Shown here: positions 1 through 9,145 of the stretch, piece after piece
Position numbering within the stretch: the stretch's first letter is position 1
Layout: every line of letters begins with the position of its first letter
Source: Conidiobolus incongruus B7586
Lineage: Eukaryota; Entomophthoromycota; Entomophthoromycetes; Entomophthorales; Conidiobolaceae
Length of the DNA: 18,323 nt
Assembly (NCBI GenBank): GCA_000697335.1
Contig: JNEM01013061.1
Location: forward strand, 1 to 18,323
Reading direction: 5' to 3'
Translations under genes and position numbers: made by a program
Notes under the pieces: generated by a model
What the model was told of the DNA's origin: nothing
Seen by the model: the letters and a program-made list of their open reading frames with translations, nothing else
Databases searched by the model: none

Positions 1-38
1 ATAACAATATTTTTATTTAAAATTATTTAATATCTTAC

Positions 39-876
39 GAGATGTAAAAGTACAATTTTTTAACTCACAGAAAAAAGATTGTACTTGAGCGACCCAAACT
101 AAAAAAATATTAATAAAATTGTCTAGATATATAAATATGATATTTGTTTACATTGAAATCCACATTCCGCCTTATCCCTATTACAACTAAAAGTAACTTG
201 AGGTTTACGATCAGGTAACATTTCGAGGATTTTTTTATCTAAAAAAGTTTAATAATTATATAAACATAATAAATCAATATTACTTGTAACGTCACACATT
301 TGGTGATTTTCTTGAACTACTAAGCCTCCTTTATAACAAGTACCATTTAAGCCTGGTGGCACCATTTGATTGCAGGTGGAGTCCTCAACACAAACTGTTT
401 AAAAAGAAATTAATAAATCTTGAAAGATATTTAATTTGGGTTATTTGGTGTACCATTGCAATTAATACCTTCCCAACCTTCATCACAGGTACATTGGTCT
501 CCAGTTCTTGGAGGTCTCTCTCTAGAAGGTAAACTACCACAAACTAGAATAGATTAGTATCAATTTTATAAATGTCTAATTAAATTGACTTACGAGGTGT
601 AGAACAATTATCACCACCAAAGCCGTTAGGACAATTACAACGACCGTCAAATTGGTTGCACTCGCCCGAGTTTAAGCATTTGTAAGCGGGTAAGAAGCAG
701 TTGAAACACGGGGGACATTCAGGAGGTCTATCATCAAAAATTTCGAAGGGATTGGTTTTGGTATATAATGTGGTATTTTCACTACGTCGAATTTTTAAGT
801 CGCGTACTTGACCGCTACATATATTGAGTGTTATGAATAAAACAGCCAATATATGGCTCAGTTTGAAAAAAGCCAT
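39..876 (-). CDS. Secreted fungal EGF-like/cysteine-rich protein (5' part, runs off left edge)
   Basis: The start is the ATG at 876-874. Exons read from the sequence are 594-876, 454-543, 284-394, 152-238 and 39-98. Introns are 50, 59, 45 and 53 nt, begin GTAA or GTAC and end in AG, and every phase agrees, giving 210 residues so far. Residues 1-23 are a signal peptide. Residues 54-91 hold a Cys-rich block starting CPPCFNC and ending in an EGF-like [13 protein letters not shown] second EGF-like stretch ([12 protein letters not shown]) follows at about 112-123, then a segment with [11 protein letters not shown] and [11 protein letters not shown]. From memory this order matches a conserved family of fungal secreted or type I membrane EGF proteins of unknown role. 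The bases after 39 look like another donor (CGTAAGAT), so the gene probably continues outside the window. If that donor is not used, a stop lies at 13-15. Confidence 0.8.
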
Positions 877-1093
877 AAGTTATTAATTTTCTTTATGATT
901 TTTACAATACTAAAATATCGTTTTTTGTATAATATACAATAAGGTTTAAAGATTATTAAAAATATAATGGAGGTTAGAGGGTTAATTGAATAAATATATC
1001 AAAAGTGATTATTGTCGTCGAATTAGAGGTATAGGCAAACCTTACCACAAGGCCCAATAAGTTTGTATAATAAAAAAGTAAATAAATCTGACT

Positions 1094-1337
1094 ATGAAGG
1101 AATGCATCTTATCAACCAATGAGATTACCTTATTTTCTAAGGGATCATATGATCTAAATGATACACACTGTTATTATATTGGATAAGGCTACCAAATCCT
1201 TCTATTTAGAGCAATCTGTTGAATTAAATCAAAGATCAAAAGTTCAACATTACCCACAAAAATACGATTATAATCGTGACTGTGGAAGTGATAATCTGAA
1301 CAATTCACCTGTGTCAAGTTTCCAAATTTTTACATAA
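1094..1337 (+). pseudogene. EAF-like (ELL-associated factor N-terminal domain) segment, frame-broken or unresolved
   Basis: Two overlapping plus-strand frames look coding. The first runs from the ATG at 1094 to a stop near 1187 and reads MKECILSTNEITLFSKG onward. The second runs from the ATG at 1158 to the stop at 1335-1337, 59 residues, and includes TVIILDKATKSFYLEQSVEL. Together they resemble the conserved end of the EAF N-terminal domain, where an FKG turn is followed by a CVLI-x-LEKL strand pair. EAF stimulates ELL-driven RNA polymerase II elongation. The change from the first frame to the second falls near 1170-1185, with no GT-AG intron there, so this is either a decayed gene or a single-base sequence error. 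A possible tail exon lies at 1392-1472 (ends ENYLELESYY). No convincing first exon was found. Base composition is richer in G+C than the flanks. The family call rests on memory of the pattern only. Confidence 0.33.
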
Positions 1338-1472
1338 TATTGGCATTTTTACTTGGCTGAATTGATTATATAATTATTATCATAGTTATAACGTTTCAAA
1401 AGTATAGTCACTATAGCTATCGATTCTGATATATTAATCGAAAATTACTTGGAACTAGAATCTTATTACTAA

Positions 1473-2380
1473 CTATGAATTTGCTGTTAAAACTTATATA
1501 CAATCTCAGATAATGCTGAAACAAATCATCAACAATTATAAACTTTGTCAAAGATCTAATTAATGTAAAAAACCTCTTTAATGATGAAATATACTCTAGT
1601 TAGTAATAAAAATGAATACTATATTGACTTTAATTTATAAATAATACTTGACTAAAATATCCTACTATTCTCAAAAAATGCCCAAATTATAAGAACTTTA
1701 ATTTGTTGAAAAATATTTACATCTGATATGATATAATAATTCGTTCAGTTCAAAACTATTTTAATTGGCAAAATTATATCAACAATAATAAATATTGGAT
1801 TTAAATTTAATTAATTTATATTAAGACCTATAATAATTATCAAAAAAGTGAATAAATTATGAGATTACTGAATATAAGTAATCATGGTATGTATGGAATA
1901 ATTCAGATTGAACAATATTGTCCAATGATTGAACTTGAAACTATCTAATTCCACAATATATTATTAATAATGAAATGAATTACTGTTGAAATCTTATTTT
2001 ATTTAAAATAAAAAAGATTTATACAGGTGAGTCCAAAGAAATATATTTTAAATTTTCAAATTAACTAAGTCAAATTAAACTAGTATAATTAATTTTATAA
2101 AAATTAGCCAAGTATTTGAAATTTATTAAAATTTGGAAATTAATAATTGATTTATTGATAAGATATTGTATGTAAATAATAGATTGTAAAATATAGTTTA
2201 GAATGAAAAAATGCCAATAAAATCGATGAATTTAAAATATTATATATGTTTGAAATTGAATAAAAGATAAAAAAAATATAAAAATTGAGAAATGAAGAAT
2301 ATATTAATGTGAAAATATTATTTATAAAAAAATTTCGAAATAGAAATTTTTCGAAAAAAAATTGAGATTAGTAGGTTAAA
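1473..2380. other. A+T-rich intergenic region without a recognisable gene
   Basis: Stops are dense in all six frames and composition is strongly A+T-rich. Apart from the T8 run that probably ends the tRNA transcript at 2354-2361, nothing functional is visible. Confidence 0.6.
2354..2361 (-). terminator. Pol III terminator of tRNA-Glu
   Basis: A run of eight T on the minus strand lies about 20 nt beyond the 3' end of the tRNA. This is the usual RNA polymerase III stop signal. Confidence 0.75.
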
Positions 2381-2452
2381 CTCCGATACAGGGAATCGAA
2401 CCCTGGCCGTCTCGGTGAAAGCGAGAAATCCTAACCACTGGACCATATCGGA
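2381..2452 (-). tRNA. tRNA-Glu (anticodon UUC)
   Basis: The minus strand folds into a full 72-nt cloverleaf. The acceptor stem TCCGATA pairs with TATCGGA over 7 bp, with a G discriminator base. The D-arm contains CAGTGGTTAGGA. The anticodon stem TCTCG pairs with CGAGA around loop CTTTCAC, placing TTC as the anticodon. The T-arm CAGGG/CCCTG encloses TTCGATT. The A-box-like (TGGTCCAGTGG) and B-box (GGTTCGATTCC) internal promoters are present. There is no intron. CCA is not encoded, as expected for a nuclear eukaryotic tRNA. Confidence 0.97.
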
Positions 2453-2902
2453 TTAGAATTTGATTTTTGAATTTAATTTTTAAAATATAAAATGTAAATG
2501 AACTTAACTCTAAAATACTTTATATAAAACTATATTCCGTATACGCAATTAATAAATATTAATTTGGTATAGTCAATCTTAGATTAATATTCAAGATCTT
2601 CAATATTTAGAGTTTTTTCTTTTTCATTTTAAATATCGTAATTTCATTACATTTCAAATAGTATTTAATTAATTCGTTACAATTTTAAGCAGTATTTAGA
2701 AACTATAGTAATAAATATAACTCTCAAATTACTATAACTTTTATTAATCAAAGTTAAAATTTTTAAATTAAAATGCTGATAATAGAAATTCATTTAAAAC
2801 ATAATTTTAACTGGCAATAAAATCAAAAGAAATCTAATACACAATATTTATTCACGAAATAAGAGTGACATTCATAAAGCAATAACATGTAAAAATTGAA
2901 GG
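2453..2902. other. A+T-rich spacer between tRNA and PHF5A 3' end
   Basis: No gene is visible. The only interpretable site is a minus-strand AATAAA (2847-2852) about 50 nt past the PHF5A stop. Confidence 0.55.
2847..2852 (-). terminator. Poly(A) signal AATAAA for PHF5A gene
   Basis: A minus-strand AATAAA lies 50 nt downstream of the PHF5A stop codon, a typical position. A match to six bases in such A+T-rich DNA is weak evidence by itself. Confidence 0.4.
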
Positions 2903-3451
2903 TCACTTCGGTTGGAACCCTAATAAAATCAACTAGTGAATAGTATTCAATAATAATAAACAATCAATAATCTTACCATATTTTTTCCGTTCATAAAATA
3001 GATCGGTTTTAGAAGATCCCAAATTAACAATTTTAGGACACCCATCCCTCTAAATTATGAATTAAACAAATGTATTAATTAAATTAATTGAACTTACATC
3101 TTTTTCCTGCAATACACACTCCTTACAATAGTAAGCATCTGAAATGCCGTGACCTCCGCAAACTACACAACGCCCTTGGAAGCTACCATAATTACATTCG
3201 TCGCAAATGTGGACCAAAACGGAAGGTTTGACTAATGAGTCGCAGATAACGCATTTACCATCACCTAATCATTTTTGTTAATGCTTGATAAAATATTATA
3301 GTTGAATGACGATTTACATTTTTCACACAATCTACCGATAGCTAAATGAAAAATTTATTAATATCAACTTTGATGAATGATATATTTTTTATAAATTACC
3401 TATACCGGGTTGTTTCCTGCACATAATTAAATCAGGATGATGACGTGCCAT
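2903..3451 (-). CDS. PHF5A: PHF5A/Rds3, SF3b complex zinc-knuckle splicing factor
   Basis: Five exons (3400-3451, 3318-3341, 3098-3264, 2977-3049, 2903-2919) join in phase to give 110 residues, the same length as human PHF5A. The start [16 protein letters not shown], the repeated CxxC knuckles ([31 protein letters not shown]) and [20 protein letters not shown] are near-identical to the family. The protein is a small Zn-binding scaffold of U2 snRNP SF3b that contacts SF3B1 and helps form the branch-site adenosine pocket. The introns are 58, 53, 48 and 57 nt, each GTAA...TTAG. The last exon is only 17 nt and ends GFQPK, where many homologues end GFKKR; it was chosen because its acceptor TTATTAG and phase fit. 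Single-copy housekeeping gene in most eukaryotes. Confidence 0.96.
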
Positions 3452-4240
3452 ATTGATTTATTTAAAAAAATCCAATAATTTTGAGTTTATAGACTTTTAA
3501 TTTTTTTGTTGAGTTTTATATATGATAATATGAGCTGTAATTAAATTAATAATATAATATTGAAATTATAATTGATAATATTAGATGCTTTATATATTTT
3601 ATTGATATGAATTTAATTATTATGGGATTTGTGAAATAATAAATATCATCCTTGAACAAGTTGATTATTCATTGTATGTTTTTTATTTATTTCATTAAAA
3701 TATTTGTATAGATATTCCTTTTCAAAATTGCTCAAACTATTCTAATCCTTGAAAATTGTTAACAACTTAATATTTAACTATTGTGACAATGATGCTATTT
3801 TTTAATAGTGCCAATAAATAAAACTTGGAGTTTGTTTTTGAAATTGATTATCATTAATTAAAATAAAAAATATCTTAACTCTCAAAATCCACCAAAATAA
3901 TATGACAACCAAAAAATATCCATTATTATATTAAATTCGAACTCATTGAATAATTAGATGATGAATATTAAAGCAAAATAGTAATATTAACATAATATCT
4001 CTAGAAATTTTATGATAAATTATATCATGTGAAATTATGCAATTTATTAATTTGATTAAATTGAGACCTCTAAATTTTGCTTTAAGAACACAAGTCCCTC
4101 TAATCACTCTTTTTTTCAACTTAGACTCCTTATTATTAATTTTGTTCCTTTTTCAATATACTAACTATTAATATTTTTGAAATAGAAATCATTCACTTTA
4201 TCAGATAACAAAGACTAATAAACAAAGCTAACCAATAACC
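3452..4240. other. A+T-rich shared upstream region of PHF5A (-) and fasciclin gene (+)
   Basis: These 789 bases separate two divergently transcribed genes and should hold both promoters. No open frame of interest and no clear promoter box can be singled out in the A+T background. An ACCAAT lies just before the fasciclin ATG at about 4230-4235. Confidence 0.5.
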
Positions 4241-6930
4241 ATGTGGTCACCTATTATCTCCAACCTTATATGGAGTGTAATTCACCTAACTTTCATTATC
4301 ACAGTACATAGTGGTTTCTCGTCACCACCTCATGCCAATTCCATTTCCGTCATTCAAGTATTAGCAAAAGACCCCAAATTTAGTACAACTATAAAATTCT
4401 TACAAAAATCTCGACTTATTCCTTATATTAACCGTCAACTCAACGTCACATTGTTTACATTGGATAATGATGGATGGAAAAAGCAGTTGGGGAAGGAGAC
4501 TTATTACGCAATCGCTAATGAACCGGATATAGATATTGAGTCAGAACTCTCACGGCTGGAAGATTCTGAAGAAGACCCGACAGCTTTCGATAACTCAAAT
4601 TATCAATTACCAGTATTTGGTAATTGGACAATACCCCAAATTCAAGATATTGTCAAATATATGTTATTCCAAGAACGTCGTAATATTGCCCAACTTACGG
4701 AAATTGCCAACTCGCACAAAATGGTACAGTCCTTCTGCAATTTCAACTCGAGTTTAGGGCTAAATCGAGGTCAATTGGTTCAACTATCCACGAGCAGTGG
4801 TAAAATCCCGTGGTCACCAGACAAACTATATATTGAAGATTCGGAAATTCTTGGCGGCGATTTGGAAGCTCACAATGGTATTATTCACATCGTCGACAAA
4901 GTAATCATACCTCCCCCCGATATTTTACAAGTACTCCACCGTATTGAGGATGAAGGACGTGCTGAAATTTCTAAAGTATTAAACTTAATTAATCTTACTA
5001 CTGAATTTGTCGAATTATTAAAATCCCCAACTCCCCAAACCCTGTTCCTATTCCAGAACGACCAGCTACAATCCCAGTACAAGGATGTGGAATTGAATTA
5101 CTTGGCTCATCCGCAAGCACTCAATGACCGTCTCGACTTCCTACAGGCGAATTTAATATCTCTCAAAGATCAAATTCCCATCTATACTCAGGAAGTTACT
5201 GGCACTGAGATAGTTATTCCAGCCAAAAATAATCAGACATTGACAATTCGTTGGGATAAGAGCCAGAATCAATGGTTTTTGAATGATATTCCATTTAGGG
5301 TCAGGGATATTTTGGCTTCTAATGGTAACTTCAAATTTTTACAACTATTACTAATCTCTAATATATTTATTAATTTTTAGGTGTCATTCACATTTTGGAC
5401 TCAGTTCATACCTCAGAGAATTTAGTATTTGACGGCTTCAAATATATGATAGGATTAGACGCTGCTAAATTTAGTTCTTTGATGACTGACAAGTATCTCA
5501 AGTACTATATCACGGACTCAGTGATTGAGCATACCATATTGGTGGTACAAGATTCAGCTATGAATACTATGAATTTGCCACTTCCTGATTCGGACGATTT
5601 GTTAACTTTGATGAAGTATCACATACTTGAAGGATATCACGACGCATCGACGCTTAAAGACTCCAAATTAGTCAATACAGCTTTAGCCGATAAATTCATG
5701 GATGGATACAGTCAAAAGATCAAGGTAACGTCAGGTACTAATAAGGAATCGATTACCTTCAATGATCAAGCAGTAATCATCAAAGATAAAGTGACATTTG
5801 GCAAAACTACTTTCCTCACAATTTCCAATCTCTTAACTGCCCCTATCCATGTATTGGACCTTATTGCCAGAGACTCTTCCCTCTCAAGCTTTGGCCATTT
5901 GTTAAGAGCTAGTGGCATGGAAGAGGAATTGAAAAATTCCAAATTTATTACACTTTTTGCTCCGACTAACGATGCGTTTTCACCTGACGCTCAACAACTA
6001 TTAATGGATTATCTGTTGCTAGAATCTTCTTTACCCATCCTACGACAATTTATCAGATATTGTATTGGTAAAAAAGCGATATATTCTGATTGGATTAAAG
6101 ATTCAAAGCACATTGAACTACCTACCCTAATGAATTCTGAATCCTTAACATTGACCCAAGATTCTGAACAAAATTTCATCCTTCAGACTAAGTTGGGTGC
6201 TGAGCATTACGACGTCACTCCTCAAATTTCCGAACCCGATATCTTCATTCGATCTGGAGTCGTACACAAAACTAGTTCATTGTTGCCACCAGACACCGCT
6301 AATACTAGAATTACATTAAAGAGACTGTTATCTGGCTCCAAGGCCACCATCTTCCAAAACCTGCTAGAAACTGCTGGCTTGTCCAAATTACTTGAGCCAG
6401 GTGCCAAGAACCGCCCAAGGACCATTATAGTCCCCAATGATAAAGCTTGGTCGCAAGTAAATTTAACACGATTGAACGAAGATCCCAAATTTCTCAAGAT
6501 GATATTATACCTACACTTTCTCAATGATCCAGCACCCCCTAGATTGGATAGCTTAACCAAAGCTACATTGATTTCTACAATGTCCTGGGCTTTATCATCT
6601 CTTCAGATTGTGTTTGTGCCCCACAGACCTCATACAGGACCTCCTGATTCGGACAATACTTTGAAAAATATTGTATTACGCACTCAACAAGCTCCCACTC
6701 TATTGTTTAATTGGGTCGCACATATCTTTAAGTCGGGACAGGCTGTCGATGGATCCATTGTCATTGTGGATTCTGTCCTCTATTTGGATCAGTTCCCAGG
6801 ACCCGGTTTCGCTTGGTACACAATATTATTTATCGTAGTCTTAGTATTAGGAGTGATTGGAGGAGGTGTTTACGGTTACTTCAAATTGTATAGACCTAGA
6901 CAATTGGGTTACGAACCTATCGACGGTTAA
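4241..6930 (+). CDS. Five-module fasciclin (FAS1) type I membrane protein, Fsc1/YLR001C-like
   Basis: Exons 4241-5324 and 5381-6930 join across a 56-nt GTAACT...TTTTTAG intron with branch-like TACTAAT, giving 877 residues. Residues 1-25 are a signal peptide. Five FAS1-like modules follow, at about 34-225 (ends GIIHIVDKVIIPP), 228-370 (ends GVIHILDSV, spanning the splice), 379-522 (weakest), 523-665 (TLFAPTNDAF at 552-561, GVVHKTSSLLPP at the end) and 671-829 (TIIVPNDKAW, SIVIVDSVLYL). A transmembrane helix at about 838-860 is followed by a 17-residue cytosolic tail. FAS1 domains mediate adhesion. In fission yeast the multi-FAS1 membrane protein Fsc1 acts at the vacuole in autophagosome fusion, and this is the closest functional analogy by architecture. 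It could instead sit at the cell surface; the sequence does not decide this. Confidence 0.9.
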
Positions 6931-7010
6931 TTTTCTCTGTATTTTATCATATAATAATATCAATTTTGATTCACTATTTTTCAATTATTTTAACTGTTTT
7001 AAAAATTATA

Positions 7011-7016
7011 AATAAA
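7011..7016 (+). terminator. Poly(A) signal AATAAA for fasciclin gene
   Basis: AATAAA lies 80 nt past the fasciclin stop and immediately before the 3' end of the convergent HIT pseudogene. Confidence 0.4.
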
Positions 7017-7025
7017 TTCAATATT

Positions 7026-7549
7026 TTATTCGAAACTCAACTTTTTTATAAGTATATCAATCGGAGTTAACAACCAACTCCAATTCTTATTAAACAACAA
7101 ATAATGAAACTAGGACTTCATCGGCATTATAATAATATGCAGGTGCAAATGGTGAACCATAATGAATGGAGGCTGGTGAAATCCCACAATGATTTGATCT
7201 GCCCAAACTCTTCTCTACTTATAAATTCTTCAGCTTTGTCTTTCATATTCTCCAGTATTGGCAAATGAGATTTATCAAGATATTTGCAGTAGAAAATATG
7301 CTCCTTAGGGATAATTAATAAATGTAAAGTATCCGAAGCTGGCGACCTATCGTGAATTACCCACATCTCATCGTCTTCAAATTCCAATGCGCCTTCGGAT
7401 CCCCTGTTGCAGAATACACACCCTTCGTTAATAGATATCAACTTCGTAGTAATTATTTCGTTTTGTTTTCTATCATCTTCACACTCCAGCCTTAAGTAAA
7501 ATTTCAATTCATATTGGGATCTTGATAATTTCTGAAGGTTGAATACTTC
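7026..7549 (-). pseudogene. Decayed HINT3-like HIT-family nucleotide hydrolase
   Basis: The minus strand encodes an unmistakable HIT protein in more than one frame. From 7549 an open frame reads through GCVFCNRGSEG, PASDTLHLLIIPKEHI and LPILENMKDKAEEFI. Near 7205 the similarity moves to another frame, giving VGFHQPPFIMVHHLHLHII, which contains the histidine triad HxHxHxx. An in-frame TAG at 7110-7112 then interrupts the tail, which continues as WLLTPIDILIKKL to a stop at 7026-7028 and aligns without gaps to the C-terminus of HINT3. No in-frame ATG is present; a TTAG sits just before 7549, so a lost or unseen first exon is possible. No GT-AG intron of normal size explains the frame change. HIT/HINT proteins hydrolyse adenosine phosphoramidates. 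At least two breaks plus a missing start point to a young pseudogene; sequencing errors are the alternative. Confidence 0.75.
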
Positions 7550-7780
7550 CTAATCTCATTGGAATTCATCATTACCATTCCCCTTTGGGTCAACACTCTC
7601 ACAAATTTTGATATATTTGGATGTCCATATTTGTACAAGAGGAAAAACTTGAAATTTTATTAAGGTTAATTATTTAATGGTTTTGACTAACGGTGGACTC
7701 AATATAATTTGGGTGCTATACTGATATTCGTTAGTAAGGCTGCTCAGATTGGACTTGTTGATTAGTTGGTAAGTGATCAT
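7504..7780 (-). other. Two coding-like short minus frames upstream of the HIT pseudogene
   Basis: Immediately upstream of the HIT remnant are an ATG frame at 7670-7780 (36 residues, starts MITYQLINKSNLSSL) and an open frame at 7504-7656. The second includes GHPNISKFVRVLTQRGM, which resembles the recognition helix of heat-shock-factor DNA-binding domains (N-F-x-S-F-V-R-x-L-x-x-x-G-F). Composition is richer in G+C than the neighbouring spacer. They may be decayed exons of the same or another gene. The opposite strand is also open here, so the evidence is weak. Confidence 0.2.
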
Positions 7781-8857
7781 TTTATTTTAAAATTTTAAGA
7801 CTTAATTTTTATGTTAAATTTGGATTATTATGGGACTTTTATGAATTTTTTAATGAATTAATTTTTACTAAATGCCCTTACATTTGAATCGAATATCTGA
7901 AAATTAATTCTTAATATTGAATGTTTTTATATTCAGCTTTGAAGAAGTATATTATGGAATTCAGAGTATATATGAGTTTTCAAAACAATCATTATTAATA
8001 TATTTAAAATTTATATATTAAATATTTATTATTAATTGAATGTATATATTTAAGATTAAATTTAAGAATATTAAAAAATTAAAACGAAAACTATTATTTT
8101 ATCAAAGTAGATAATAGGCTGGTGTTAGAACAGATTGGTTCTGACTTGAATTTAATAAAACTTCTCAATTTATGGTGGAAACTTTATAAACTATATTTTA
8201 TTTATCTCGCATTAATCCAAGCCTTTTAAAATGGATGTTATTAACTTTTGATAAATAGGTTTCTGGAGATAATTTCAATTAGGTAAAATGGGTTTATTAT
8301 TGGAAATAAAATATTCGTCAAAGTGTAAGCTATTTTACAATATATTTATAAAACAATCTAATTATTTTTATATTTAACATAGTACTCATCATTAAATAAA
8401 CCCATAAGACTATCAAATATACACTATTTCATTTCAACTTTATAAGGTTTTAGTACATTTTAAGTTAGTTTACACATATTTATAATCAGCGTAAATTCAA
8501 ATATATTGAAATTGATTCAGGTTACAATCAATGTAAGATAAAATAACAGTCACAAAAAGTATACAATTTAAAAACTATCAATCATAATTAAATTTAATAT
8601 AATAATAATCAATTTTATTTCCAATAAATTGAATACTCTTAAAAAACATATCAAACCAATTTGAGGTTTTATTCAAAAATTAAAACTAGAATATAAATTT
8701 GAGAATTTTCAGACCAAATTTAAAACTTCCATTAATTTTTTAAAATTTGAAATTTGATTGAAATTCATATGTAACAGTTCAAGATCCTTAAAATAAATTA
8801 ATATATAAATCCATAAAGTATCACTGATATAATACACGATAACCCATTATTAATATT
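7781..8857. other. A+T-rich intergenic region
   Basis: About 1.1 kb with dense stops. One 49-codon plus frame without ATG at about 8078-8230 was seen but has no start, splice signals or recognisable motif. Nothing else is visible apart from the promoter that must precede the gene at 8858. Confidence 0.5.
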
Positions 8858-9145
8858 ATGAAATTCATTCAATTCCTAATTCTTTCAATTTTAACCTTCA
8901 CAGTAAGGACTCAAGAATCTGAAAAAGCATCCGAAAGCAAGGGAGACAGTCAAACCACGGGCAATGGCGGCATTTTCCTGAATGCGGGGAGTGAGGGCAC
9001 CGTGAATCAATTCGGAATTCAGGGCGAGCAGAGCAGAAGGTACGCACCCTTCTTCTTCGATGGATCTTACAGGCCCATCAGTCAGTCGATGTACTATCCT
9101 CCCCCGTATTGGTACCCTCCTCCCCATTGGCCACATCATTATTAA
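8858..9145 (+). CDS. Small secreted Pro/Tyr/His-tailed protein (95 aa), unknown function
   Basis: Single exon from the ATG at 8858 to TAA at 9143-9145. Residues 1-19 (MKFIQFLILSILTFTVRTQ) are a signal peptide. Residues 20-60 are polar and Gly/Ser/Glu-rich (GNGGIFLNAGSEG), and residues 64-95 are aromatic and proline-rich with YYPPPYWYPPPHWPHHY at the very end. There are no cysteines. The exon is far richer in G+C than its surroundings, and the ORF starts at the first ATG, which supports a real gene. I recognise no family. The PPYWYPPPHWPHH tail resembles wall-associated or metal-binding low-complexity tails, which is inference only. It lies alone in A+T-rich DNA, about 1.9 kb upstream of a second secreted protein on the same strand. 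Confidence 0.7.
   Translation: MKFIQFLILSILTFTVRTQESEKASESKGDSQTTGNGGIFLNAGSEGTVNQFGIQGEQSRRYAPFFFDGSYRPISQSMYYPPPYWYPPPHWPHHY

Noticed and set aside
1035-1064. CAAAC...GTTTG inverted pair, considered as a small structured RNA
   Set aside because: Five-base stems with no further pairing or known RNA motif.
6222-6560. 112-codon minus frame across the fasciclin gene
   Set aside because: Antisense to well-matched FAS1 modules; no independent features.
8078-8230. 49-codon plus frame with WWKLYKLYFIYL
   Set aside because: No ATG, no splice-consistent partner and no recognisable motif.
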